Assembly: GCA_017615835.1 (NCBI GenBank)
Contig: JAFZZI010000010.1
Location: forward strand, 1-45,574
Direction: 5' to 3'
Source of the DNA: Bacteroidaceae bacterium
GTDB taxonomy: Bacteria; Bacteroidota; Bacteroidia; Bacteroidales; Bacteroidaceae
Length of the DNA stretch: 45,574 nt
Shown: positions 1 to 8,485 of the stretch, piece after piece
How positions within the stretch are numbered: position 1 is the first letter of the stretch
How the letters are laid out: every line of letters begins with the position of its first letter
Translations under genes and position numbers: made by a program
Notes under the pieces: generated by a model
Seen by the model: only the letters and a program-made list of their open reading frames with translations
Database searches by the model: none
Told to the model about the DNA's origin: nothing

Positions 1-234
<234 letters not shown>

Positions 235-262
235 TTAGAAACTTAATGTTCGCATTGTAAAG

Positions 263-1441
263 TCAATAGAGAAGTCCGAACAGCCACAGTGGTATTGTGC
301 TGCCGTGCCCTGTATCGGAATCGACGACATCGTAGAACTCGCCCGCATTCCTGTTCTGTACATTCCGGCCTGCACATATGCGGAAATTGAGATGACCGTC
401 AACCAGAAACCGGTATCTCTTGCCGCCATTATGAACCACGTGGTCTTTCCACAAAGTATTGACGAAGAATGTCTCGAACACCTCCTGACGGTCGGAACGC
501 GGTGGATATATTGTGTATATGAGGTTGGGGTTGTGCATCATCACCAATGCCGGTTTCTTGGGAAAAGAGTCGCCTTTAGAATATACCATGTTTATCAGGC
601 GGGAATCAGCCAGATACTTGATGTAGTTCATCACTGTTGCACGTGAAGTGTCAGTCTGGAGTGCAAGTTGGCTTACATTGGGAGCACATATTCCTCCTGC
701 GGCTATCAGATAGAACAGCTTTTTGATTTTTGTCAGATATTTAAGTTCCATCTGCTTGATAAGCAGAATATCCACCTCCATCATCATGTTCATTGTCTTG
801 AGAAGATTTTCGGAATAGTTCCGGTTCTCAAGAAAAAACGGATAGAAGCCGTGGTGAAGGTAGTCCTGGAAGTAATCGCGAGGATTGACCAGAGATAGAA
901 TTTCACCTTCTATGCGTTCATGATGGCCGATGATGTCATCGAGACTGAACTTCGGTATGGTAAGACCGGTCTTTAGATTCATAAACTCGCGGAACGAGAA
1001 GCCGCGGAGATTATATGAACTGACAATTCCGCCGAGCTCGGAGTTCTCTTCTTTGAGTCGCATAACCGATGAGCCCGTAAAGACGATTTTCAGATTGGGG
1101 TAGAGGTCGTAACACTTACGAAGTTCGCTGCTCCACTCGGGATGTTTGAACACTTGGTCAATCAGCAGAACCTTGCCGCCTATCTTATGAAATTCGCCCG
1201 CGAATTCGGCAATGCCCTGACCTTGAAAGTAGAAGTTGTTCATGTTTATGTACAGACATGAACGGTTGCGTCCGAATTTTTCTTTGGCATACTGAAGCAG
1301 AAACGTAGTCTTGCCAACCCCACGGGTACCCTTGATGCCGATCATACGCTGTGACCAGTCAATTTCATCCATAAGATCTCGCCTTACGGATGCGTTCAGG
1401 TGTTCAACCAGATAATCGTGGGTTCTGAAAAACTGTTCCAT
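263..1441 (-). CDS. AAA-family ATPase with DUF4143-like C-terminal part
   Basis: This 392-residue protein belongs to the AAA_14/DUF4143 type of P-loop ATPases, which are abundant in Bacteroidales and of unknown cellular role. The Walker A motif GTRGVGKTT lies at residues 38-46 and a sensor-like IVFTGSS at about 119-125. The Walker B strand reads VLLIDQV at about 91-97, so the usual catalytic Glu after the Asp is Gln (Q96). The C-terminal half contains a winged-helix-like stretch around 260-290 (SQLALQTDTSRATVMNYI), typical of the family. ATG 1441 is preceded by a consensus-like promoter (1489-1519). It faces away from the cupin lipoprotein gene and reads toward nifJ. The substrate or partner cannot be told from sequence. 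Confidence 0.8.
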   Translation of the reverse strand: MEQFFRTHDYLVEHLNASVRRDLMDEIDWSQRMIGIKGTRGVGKTTFLLQYAKEKFGRNRSCLYINMNNFYFQGQGIAEFAGEFHKIGGKVLLIDQVFKHPEWSSELRKCYDLYPNLKIVFTGSSVMRLKEENSELGGIVSSYNLRGFSFREFMNLKTGLTIPKFSLDDIIGHHERIEGEILSLVNPRDYFQDYLHHGFYPFFLENRNYSENLLKTMNMMMEVDILLIKQMELKYLTKIKKLFYLIAAGGICAPNVSQLALQTDTSRATVMNYIKYLADSRLINMVYSKGDSFPKKPALVMMHNPNLIYTIYPPRSDRQEVFETFFVNTLWKDHVVHNGGKRYRFLVDGHLNFRICAGRNVQNRNAGEFYDVVDSDTGHGSTIPLWLFGLLY

Positions 1442-1488
1442 TACAGAGTGGCTGGCTCGCGTATCCGCACTCGGGTGTACACGGCGCG

Positions 1489-1519
1489 CAAAGTTAATAT
1501 AAAATCCGCATTTTGCAAA
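1489..1519 (-). promoter_or_regulatory. Bacteroidota-type promoter of the AAA ATPase gene
   Basis: On the minus strand TTTG (1519-1516) is followed by 19 bases and TAACTTTG (1496-1489). This is an exact match to the -33 TTTG / -7 TAnnTTTG consensus of the Bacteroidota primary sigma factor. The ATG lies about 48 bases downstream. Confidence 0.6.
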
Positions 1520-1585
1520 CTCCGCTTTGCAAGATGCACTATTTGTTTTTTTGTCACATGGAGTATCACCTGATTTTTTATCATC

Positions 1586-1593
1586 TATATTTG
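1586..1593 (+). promoter_or_regulatory. Possible -7 box of the cupin lipoprotein gene
   Basis: TATATTTG matches TAnnTTTG and lies about 46 bases before ATG 1640. No good -33 element is seen at 19-21 bases upstream. Confidence 0.35.
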
Positions 1594-1639
1594 TGGCCAG
1601 GAACTACTCGAAAGACGAAAACAGAGATATTGTACAACT

Positions 1640-2119
1640 ATGAAGAATCGAATCTTTCTTTTTGCAATGACCGCGATGCTTGTAACCAGCGGAGCGGGAT
1701 TAATGAGTGCTTGTGGCGGATCAAAGTCAAAAGACGTCACGGAGCAACAGCAGGTCCAGTCAACCGAACTTCTCCGTACAAGTCAGAGTTGGGATGGTGT
1801 GGAACTTCCGGACTACCTTGAGGGCCGTCCGGAACTGGTGGCTGTGAAATACGTGTTTCCTGCCGGTCAGAAACTAGGTTGGCATCATCACCCGGTCATG
1901 AACTATGGAGTACTTGTCGAAGGCGAACTGACAATTATCGGCATTGACGGTCAGGAGAAGGTCGTTCACGAAGGTGAGGCCTTGGCGGAGATGGTAGGTA
2001 CTATCCATCACGGAGAGAACCGTGGAACTAAACCGGTAGTACTCTATATGTTCTACCTCACCAACGAGGATACGCCCCTTTCTGTCCAGCATCCTGAAAT
2101 CCCGTTGACTGAAGAATAG
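1640..2119 (+). CDS. Cupin-domain lipoprotein
   Basis: This 159-residue protein has a lipoprotein signal peptide: basic start MKNR, a hydrophobic core, and lipobox LMSAC with Cys25 as the predicted lipidated residue. From about residue 65 to 140 it carries a single small cupin barrel. The first motif is GWHHHPVMNYGVLVEGEL (about 80-97), with three consecutive His as likely metal ligands. The second motif includes TIHHGENRG (about 121-129). Cupins of this type bind a divalent metal, but the reaction here cannot be predicted. It would be attached to a membrane, facing the periplasm. The following pgeF gene starts 8 bases after its stop, so the two are probably co-transcribed. Confidence 0.85.
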   Translation: MKNRIFLFAMTAMLVTSGAGLMSACGGSKSKDVTEQQQVQSTELLRTSQSWDGVELPDYLEGRPELVAVKYVFPAGQKLGWHHHPVMNYGVLVEGELTIIGIDGQEKVVHEGEALAEMVGTIHHGENRGTKPVVLYMFYLTNEDTPLSVQHPEIPLTEE

Positions 2120-2127
2120 GCACGATA

Positions 2128-2817
2128 GTGGACACACATCAGAAGACCGATTTTTTAAGATATGATGTAGGTGACGGAGCGGAGGCATTCACTTCGATGG
2201 TTGGAACGGAGTTGCCATATCGGGTGATTACCGGCCATCAGGTTCATTCGGACAAGGTCGCGTTGGTTGATAATCCTTTGCTGACGCGCGAAGATCTTGA
2301 GGGGTTCGATGCTCTGGTGACAGCCCTGCCCGGATGTGCTGTGGGGGTAAGGACGGCAGACTGTATTCCGTTGCTGCTGTTTGACCCTGTCTGCCGCGCT
2401 GTTGCGGCCGTACATTCCGGCTGGAAGGGTACGGTACTGCGTATTGTTCAGAAAACCATTGCCGATATGGAAGGCTGGTTTGGCACCAGCGCTTCCAACC
2501 TCAGGGCTGTGATTGGACCGGGAATTTGCGCCGATTCGTTTCAGGTAGGCAGTGAGGTGTGTGATCGCTTCAGCGAGGCGGGATTCCCTATGCAACTGAT
2601 ATGGAGAGAGGATGGTGTTCCCGAGCCAGGCAGCATGAGGGGTGGCCACCATATAGATTTGTTCGCCGCAAACATGTGGCTTCTTGAGGAAGCCGGAGTG
2701 AAGAGCCGTAACATTCAGTTGAGCGGCGTCTGCACCTATCTTGATGAACGTTTTCATTCGGCAAGGCGCGAGGGTGCTGCATGTGGCCGCATAACCAGTT
2801 GGATAAGGCTGGTATAA
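2128..2817 (+). CDS. pgeF: PgeF/YfiH/LACC1-family protein (multicopper polyphenol oxidase-like)
   Basis: This 229-residue protein is a member of the YfiH/PgeF/LACC1 family, usual length 230-260. Family members are reported as purine nucleoside phosphorylase/adenosine deaminase-type enzymes, and in E. coli as a factor correcting the amino acid used in peptidoglycan precursors. The conserved zinc-site residues are present: H40 in GHQVHSD, C79 in RTADCIPLL and H96 in AVHSGWKG. The IGPGIC segment at about 129-134 and RFHSARREG near the C-terminus are also typical. No in-frame ATG lies near the beginning, so the GTG at 2128 is taken as start. It lies 8 bases after the lipoprotein stop. uvrA begins 78 bases downstream. 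Confidence 0.88.
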   Translation: MDTHQKTDFLRYDVGDGAEAFTSMVGTELPYRVITGHQVHSDKVALVDNPLLTREDLEGFDALVTALPGCAVGVRTADCIPLLLFDPVCRAVAAVHSGWKGTVLRIVQKTIADMEGWFGTSASNLRAVIGPGICADSFQVGSEVCDRFSEAGFPMQLIWREDGVPEPGSMRGGHHIDLFAANMWLLEEAGVKSRNIQLSGVCTYLDERFHSARREGAACGRITSWIRLV

Positions 2818-2895
2818 TATTCCTTTGTGAACACTGGAGCCGGGTTGTTAGGCCAACTCGTAAAAAAAAGGTAACTTCGCGCGATTCTTCGGGGG

Positions 2896-5742
2896 ATGCG
2901 CATGAATGATGACGGACAGAACATAAGTATCCGGAATGCCAGGGTAAACAACTTGAAGGGTGTGTCTCTTGACATACCGCGTGACAAGTTCATTGTCATC
3001 ACTGGTCTCTCAGGCTCGGGCAAGTCTTCTCTTGCCTTTGACACACTATATGCCGAGGGGCAGCGTCGCTATGTGGAGTCCCTGTCTGCCTATGCCCGCC
3101 AGTTTCTGGGCAGGATGAAGAAGCCTGAGTGCGACTCCATTGCCGGACTTCCACCCACAATTGCCATTGAACAGAAGGTGAGTACGAGAAATCCTCGCTC
3201 TACTGTAGGTACATCGACCGAAATATATGATTACCTGAGACTGCTTTATTCGCGCATCGGCAGGACTTACTCGCCTGTAAGCGGCAAAGAAGTGAGAAAG
3301 CACAGTACCGAAGACCTGCTGCAATGCGTTCTGAAACACGCTCCCGGCACAAGGTTCACGTTGCTGGCCCCGTTGCGCATTGCAAAGGGGCGGACTTTGG
3401 GTGAACATCTGCAGACCTGTCTGAAAGAGGGTTTTACCCGATTGGACCGTGATGGCGAGGTGGTTCGGATAGAGGATGTCCTGAACGATGAAAGCCTGCT
3501 TGAGAGTCTTACCGCAAACAGGGAATCGCTGAATCTTTTGGTTGACAGGCTGATCACCGATAACTCCAAGGAATTGGTTAACCGTTTGATGGATTCTGCT
3601 GAAACGGCATTCTACGAAGGTGGGGGAGCCTGCATGTTGCGTTTCTACGACACTCCCGAGACCACTTTGGAGCGTTTCAGCTATCGTTTTGAGGCTGACG
3701 GAATTACATTTGAAGAACCCAGCGACCAGCTTTTCTCATTCAACTCACCTCTTGGGGCTTGCCCTACCTGCGAGGGCTTCGGCCGTATAGTCGGCATTGA
3801 CGAGTCACTTGTGGTTCCGAACCGGGCCCTGAGTGTATATGACGGAGCTGTGGTATGCTGGCGTGGAGAGAAGATGGGGGAGTGGCTCAAGTATTTCATG
3901 ATGGAGGCAGCCGAACATGATTTCCCTATATTCACACCATATTACCAACTGACCGAAGAGCAGAAGGACTATCTGTGGCACGGAACCGGACAGACTATAA
4001 CGGTTGATGGTGAGGAATGGCCTGAGTGCTGCATCGACAATTTCTTCAAGATGCTTGAGCGTAACCAGTACAAGATCCAACACAGAGTTATGTTGTCCCG
4101 TTATCGCGGTAAGACGCTCTGCCCGACCTGCCATGGAACGAGACTGCGCAAGGAGGCTTCGTATGTCAAGGTTGGCGGCAAGTCGATATCAGAACTTGTT
4201 GACCTGCCGATTACCAGACTAAAGGAGTTCTTCGATAACCTTGTGCTTGACAAAAGCGAACAGTTGACTGCCGAACGCATACTGAGTGAGATAAGGCATC
4301 GCATATCGCTGCTCATTGACGTTGGCCTGGAGTATCTTACTCTGAACAGGCTCAGCAACTCGCTGTCTGGCGGCGAAAGCCAGCGCATCAATCTGGTAAC
4401 TTCGCTGGGAAGTAGCCTGGTGGGCTCGCTCTATGTTCTTGACGAACCGAGCATTGGACTGCACAGTCGTGATACAGCACGTTTGACTGCTGTGCTCAGG
4501 CAACTTCAGCAGATTGGCAACACCGTGATTGTTGTGGAGCATGACGAAGAAATAATACGTGAGGCCGATCTTGTTATTGATGTGGGTCCCGAAGCCGGCA
4601 GGCACGGCGGCGAGATTGTATGCATGGGTTCTCCTCAGAGAATCTGCGCCGAGGGTAAGGGTTATACCGCCAAATACCTTAATGGCGAGGAGCGGATACC
4701 AATACCGGCATCGAGGCGTCCCTGGAACAATTTTATAATGGTAAAGGGAGCCAGACACAATAATCTGAAGGGTATTGACGTGAAGTTTCCGCTGAACGTC
4801 ATAACGGCAGTAACGGGTGTCAGCGGTTCGGGCAAGAGTACTCTGGTGCGCGACATCTTCTATCTTGGGCTGAAACGGCACTGCAGTGAGACTGGCGAGC
4901 GGCCAGGCGAGTTCGTGGCAATGGAGGGCGACTTGGGCATGGTGAGCAGTGTGGAGTTCGTTGACCAGAACCCGATAGGAAAGTCATCACGCTCTAATCC
5001 GGTAACTTACGTAAAGGCTTACGATGAGATAAGACGCCTGTTTGCTGAACAGCCGGCGGCCAGACAGATGGGTTTCCGTTCTGCTCATTTCTCGTTCAAT
5101 TCTGAGGGAGGACGCTGCGAAGAGTGCAAAGGAGAGGGTACGACAACAGTTTCTATGCAGTTTATGTCAGATCTTGTCCTTGAGTGCGAGAGTTGTCACG
5201 GAAAGAGATTCAAGAAAGATATACTTGACGTAACATATCGGGGCAAGAATATATGGGACGTTCTCGAGATGACGGTAAATCAGGCAATAGACTTCTTCAG
5301 CGAAGAGGGCGGAGCTGACGAGCGGCGTATAGTGAAAAAACTGAAACCGCTTCAGCAGGTGGGACTGGGTTATGTGAAGTTGGGACAGTCGTCTTCAACC
5401 TTGTCGGGAGGTGAGAGTCAGCGTGTAAAACTTGCCTATTATTTAAGTCTCGAAAAGTCTGAGCCTACGGTTTTCATATTTGACGAGCCTACTACCGGCC
5501 TGCACTTCCACGACATACGCAAACTTATGGAGGCGTTCGATGCGCTCATAGGGCGTGGCCATACGCTGGTGGTGATAGAGCACAACATTGAGGTCATTAA
5601 GTGTGCAGACCACGTAATAGACCTTGGCCCCGAAGGTGGTGAGGCCGGTGGATATATTGTCGCTGAAGGTACTCCCGAGCAGGTCGCAGCCTGCAGCTCT
5701 TCATACACCGGAGCCTGCCTGCGTCGAAAGCTTGTCCTGTAA
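2896..5742 (+). CDS. uvrA: Excinuclease ABC subunit A
   Basis: UvrA is the DNA-damage-sensing ATPase of nucleotide excision repair; it loads UvrB on damaged DNA. The 948 residues match the family length. Two ABC ATPase heads are visible: Walker A GLSGSGKSSLAF near residue 38 and GVSGSGKSTLVR near 640, with signatures LSGGESQRINL and LSGGESQRVKLA. Zinc modules are CPTC/CPTC in the first half and CEEC/CESC (GGRCEECKGEG, LECESCHGKR) in the second. The UvrB-binding insertion is present but reads RTYSPVSGKEVRKH where many UvrAs have a Cys pair, as I recall for other Bacteroidota. ATG 2896 is used; ATG 2902 is an alternative two codons in. The 3' end overlaps the convergent LytTR gene by 42 bases. 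Confidence 0.97.
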   Translation: MRMNDDGQNISIRNARVNNLKGVSLDIPRDKFIVITGLSGSGKSSLAFDTLYAEGQRRYVESLSAYARQFLGRMKKPECDSIAGLPPTIAIEQKVSTRNPRSTVGTSTEIYDYLRLLYSRIGRTYSPVSGKEVRKHSTEDLLQCVLKHAPGTRFTLLAPLRIAKGRTLGEHLQTCLKEGFTRLDRDGEVVRIEDVLNDESLLESLTANRESLNLLVDRLITDNSKELVNRLMDSAETAFYEGGGACMLRFYDTPETTLERFSYRFEADGITFEEPSDQLFSFNSPLGACPTCEGFGRIVGIDESLVVPNRALSVYDGAVVCWRGEKMGEWLKYFMMEAAEHDFPIFTPYYQLTEEQKDYLWHGTGQTITVDGEEWPECCIDNFFKMLERNQYKIQHRVMLSRYRGKTLCPTCHGTRLRKEASYVKVGGKSISELVDLPITRLKEFFDNLVLDKSEQLTAERILSEIRHRISLLIDVGLEYLTLNRLSNSLSGGESQRINLVTSLGSSLVGSLYVLDEPSIGLHSRDTARLTAVLRQLQQIGNTVIVVEHDEEIIREADLVIDVGPEAGRHGGEIVCMGSPQRICAEGKGYTAKYLNGEERIPIPASRRPWNNFIMVKGARHNNLKGIDVKFPLNVITAVTGVSGSGKSTLVRDIFYLGLKRHCSETGERPGEFVAMEGDLGMVSSVEFVDQNPIGKSSRSNPVTYVKAYDEIRRLFAEQPAARQMGFRSAHFSFNSEGGRCEECKGEGTTTVSMQFMSDLVLECESCHGKRFKKDILDVTYRGKNIWDVLEMTVNQAIDFFSEEGGADERRIVKKLKPLQQVGLGYVKLGQSSSTLSGGESQRVKLAYYLSLEKSEPTVFIFDEPTTGLHFHDIRKLMEAFDALIGRGHTLVVIEHNIEVIKCADHVIDLGPEGGEAGGYIVAEGTPEQVAACSSSYTGACLRRKLVL

Positions 5743-6612
5743 AGGCCGCTCCTGGACTATGGCCTGGACTACTTCGCGGTATGTGCGCGAAACAGGAATC
5801 TGGCCTACTTTCGGGTTGTCGAGCTGAATGAACATATTGTCACGCTCGGTGTTGAAATTCATTATTCTTGACGGGTTTACAAGGTATGACCTGTGACACC
5901 GCAGCATTGATGTGCCGGCGCTCTTTTCGAAGTCGCGTGTTGTGCTGCGCAAGGTACGGGAGCTTATTCCGTCGCCGGTCTCGAAGAATACGCGAATGTA
6001 GTTGTCCAGCGATTCTGCATACAGAAGATCTTTGGTGGGAATATGAAGAGTGGACTTGCCTCCATATCCGTAGAAGATCAGTTCCTGCGGTAGGTAGGGC
6101 GGTTCCGTAGTGTCTGCCTGTGCGTTGGCTTGTCTCTGACGGCGGAGTTCGCCCTTGAGGTATGACACTGTCCTGAACAGAATGCAGATTGTGTATGCAA
6201 GTGACAGTATGCATGAAATACAGAAGAACGCTCTCGTAATGATGTATGCCAGTCTGACCGAATCGTCGTACAAGAGCAGAACCGAGGAGAAGACGGTGTA
6301 AAGAACTGTTATTACGATTATTTCTGTCAGGACAAATAACATGCCTCTGACGTATGTGAATGGTCTGCGCCTGTACCGGTCGGCCAGACTCCGCTTGCTT
6401 GTGAGCAGGAAGAACACAGCCATAAAGTAGAATGAGAGGGTTGAAAGAATGCCTTGTCTTGTGCCGAGACTGAACCAGACTGTTTCCGAGTGGGCTACGT
6501 AAAGCAGCATGAAAGGTACGGAAAAGGCGACGATGGCAATTACCGTCAAAATGAGAAACCTTTTGTCAATAAGGTATTCCGGCACGATTCTGATTCTTCT
6601 GTCCTTAGTCAT
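5701..6612 (-). CDS. Membrane-anchored LytTR-domain transcriptional regulator
   Basis: This 303-residue protein has about four membrane helices in its first half (near residues 16-38, 54-72, 88-115 and 121-148). A LytTR DNA-binding domain follows at about 182-290 (LLYAESLDNYIRVFF, MLRCHRSYLVNPSRI). There is no receiver domain, so it is not a classical response regulator. Family members bind short direct repeats through LytTR; here the membrane part presumably senses a signal. Its coding end overlaps uvrA tail to tail by 42 bases. A TATCTTCG box (on the + strand 6636-6643, read leftward) precedes the start and resembles a degenerate -7 element. No partner histidine kinase is nearby. The family call is firm; its target is unknown. 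Confidence 0.85.
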   Translation of the reverse strand: MTKDRRIRIVPEYLIDKRFLILTVIAIVAFSVPFMLLYVAHSETVWFSLGTRQGILSTLSFYFMAVFFLLTSKRSLADRYRRRPFTYVRGMLFVLTEIIVITVLYTVFSSVLLLYDDSVRLAYIITRAFFCISCILSLAYTICILFRTVSYLKGELRRQRQANAQADTTEPPYLPQELIFYGYGGKSTLHIPTKDLLYAESLDNYIRVFFETGDGISSRTLRSTTRDFEKSAGTSMLRCHRSYLVNPSRIMNFNTERDNMFIQLDNPKVGQIPVSRTYREVVQAIVQERPLQDKLSTQAGSGV

Positions 6613-6771
6613 TCTGAATTGTCGGAACTGTCTCGCGAAGATACTGTTTTTTAATCAATTTTCAATGTCAGTGGCGGGTAACACGCCACAGTATTACGCA
6701 CTTTACCACATTTGCACAGTGATTAATCCACAAACAGCATTATCCTTGAAGATTGTCATCTGACTACTGCT

Positions 6772-6779
6772 TATTTTTG
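6772..6779 (+). promoter_or_regulatory. Likely -7 box of the acyl ligase gene
   Basis: TATTTTTG matches TAnnTTTG and ends 14 bases before ATG 6794. Upstream TTG triplets at 6746 and 6753 do not have ideal spacing. Confidence 0.4.
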
Positions 6780-6793
6780 CAAAAACATCAGGT

Positions 6794-8485
6794 ATGGAGA
6801 ATTTGAGCGATTACGGCAAACCGGACGTTAATCTCGGATGTACCAGCGTCATCAAAATGTACGAGGATAGTTTCAGACGCCACTGGAACCTGACTGCGAT
6901 GATTGACTACGAAGGACTAAGCCTTACATACGGCGAGGTGGCTGAAAGAATTGCAAGATATCACATCATTTTTGAGAATTGCGGTGTCAGGAGGGGCGAC
7001 AAGATTTCTGTTTGCGGACGCAACTGCTCCGACTGGGCTGTAGCGTTTCTGGCGATATTCACATATGGGGCTGTTCCGGTTCCCATCCTGAATGATTTCA
7101 AGTCGGACAACATCCACATGATAGTTAACCATTCAGAGTCAGTGCTGCTCATAGCCGGCGGGCAGGTCTGGGAAAAGCTGACAGCTGATGAGATGCCTGA
7201 ACTGGCGGGTGTGATAGTTTTTGACGACTGCAGACTGACATTAAGCCGCAATGACGCTCTTTCGTCTGCTTTCGATATCATGAGCAGTGAATACGTTAAG
7301 AAATTTCCCGGAGGACTGAAACCTGACGGAGTAATATATGAGGCTGAGAGAGATGAGAACGACCTGGCTATCCTGAACTATACGTCAGGCACTACAAGCG
7401 ATCCGAAGGGAGTGATGATACCCTATCGTGCAGTAATGCTGAATATGCAGTTTGCATGCCGCAACATCCCGTTGCAGCATGACCACAGGGTTGTGGCCAT
7501 CCTGCCGCTGGCACATATGTTCGGCCTGTCTTTCCAAATGATGTACGAACTGCTGCTCGGCTGCGGAGTATGCTTCCTGGACAGGACACCGACTCCGGCG
7601 GTATTGTTCAAGGCTTTCGCTGAAATAAAGCCAAAGATGATTCTGACCGTTCCGCTGATCATTGAAAAAATCGTCCGTCAAGAAATAGTTCCCGTTCTTG
7701 GAACTCCGATGATGAAGATGGCAATGTGTATTCCGGGAGTCTGCGGAATGATAGGCAACAAGATACGTAACAAGATAGTTAATGTATTGGGTGGCGAGAT
7801 GGACATACTGGTCATTGGCGGTGCGGCTCTCAGCCCTGATGTCGAGAAGATTCTGCGTAAGATACGGTTCCATTACACTGTGGGATACGGCACCACTGAA
7901 TGTGCCCCGCTGATTGCATATTCGGCATGGTATGAGTACAAGCAGGGTTCGAGTGGGAAGATACTGCCCGGAACTCAGTGCGACATATTCAGTACCGACA
8001 GTCACAATGAAACTGGTGAGATTCTGATAAAGGGCCCTAATGTCATGCTGGGCTATTACAAAAACCCGACTGCCACACGTGAGACTATAGATCCTGCCGG
8101 ATGGTATCACACCGGTGACATTGGAACCATCGACAGTGAGGGAAACATCACAATAAAAGGTCGCAGTAAAAACATGATTCCGGGTCCTTCGGGTCAGAAT
8201 ATCTATCCCGAGGAGATTGAGGATATTCTCGGCAGACTGCCATACGTTGAGGAGTGCCTGGTGGTTGGGCGTGACAACGGTCTGGTGGCTCTCGTTGTTC
8301 CCGACTACAAAACCGCATCGGAGAATGATATGACTTCACTCCAGCTTGTAGAGAAAATGGAAGAGAACCGCAAGACCTTGAACTCGCTATTGCCGATGTA
8401 TTCTCAGGTTACTCAGATTGAGCTTCGCAGCGAGCCTTTCGAGCATACACCCAAGAAGAGCATCCGCCGCTTTCTGTACAAGTAA
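6794..8485 (+). CDS. AMP-dependent synthetase/ligase (long-chain acyl-CoA synthetase type)
   Basis: This 563-residue enzyme of the ANL superfamily activates a carboxylate with ATP to an acyl-adenylate and then normally forms a CoA thioester. The phosphate-binding loop YTSGTTSDPKGVM lies at about residues 196-208. The acyl-adenylate motif is GYGTTECAP near 359-367, and the hinge and ribose-binding Asp are in GWYHTGDIG near 437-445. The C-terminal Lys region reads HTPKKSIRRFL instead of the common PxxxxGKIxR, but keeps a Lys in place. In Bacteroidales such enzymes are usually annotated as long-chain fatty acid-CoA ligases; substrate is not predictable from sequence. Its TAA stop directly abuts the stop codon of nadE on the other strand. 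Confidence 0.88.
   Translation: MENLSDYGKPDVNLGCTSVIKMYEDSFRRHWNLTAMIDYEGLSLTYGEVAERIARYHIIFENCGVRRGDKISVCGRNCSDWAVAFLAIFTYGAVPVPILNDFKSDNIHMIVNHSESVLLIAGGQVWEKLTADEMPELAGVIVFDDCRLTLSRNDALSSAFDIMSSEYVKKFPGGLKPDGVIYEAERDENDLAILNYTSGTTSDPKGVMIPYRAVMLNMQFACRNIPLQHDHRVVAILPLAHMFGLSFQMMYELLLGCGVCFLDRTPTPAVLFKAFAEIKPKMILTVPLIIEKIVRQEIVPVLGTPMMKMAMCIPGVCGMIGNKIRNKIVNVLGGEMDILVIGGAALSPDVEKILRKIRFHYTVGYGTTECAPLIAYSAWYEYKQGSSGKILPGTQCDIFSTDSHNETGEILIKGPNVMLGYYKNPTATRETIDPAGWYHTGDIGTIDSEGNITIKGRSKNMIPGPSGQNIYPEEIEDILGRLPYVEECLVVGRDNGLVALVVPDYKTASENDMTSLQLVEKMEENRKTLNSLLPMYSQVTQIELRSEPFEHTPKKSIRRFLYK

Noticed and set aside
2155-2757. 200-residue leftward ORF opposite pgeF
   Set aside because: Shadow frame with no homology; pgeF carries all family motifs.
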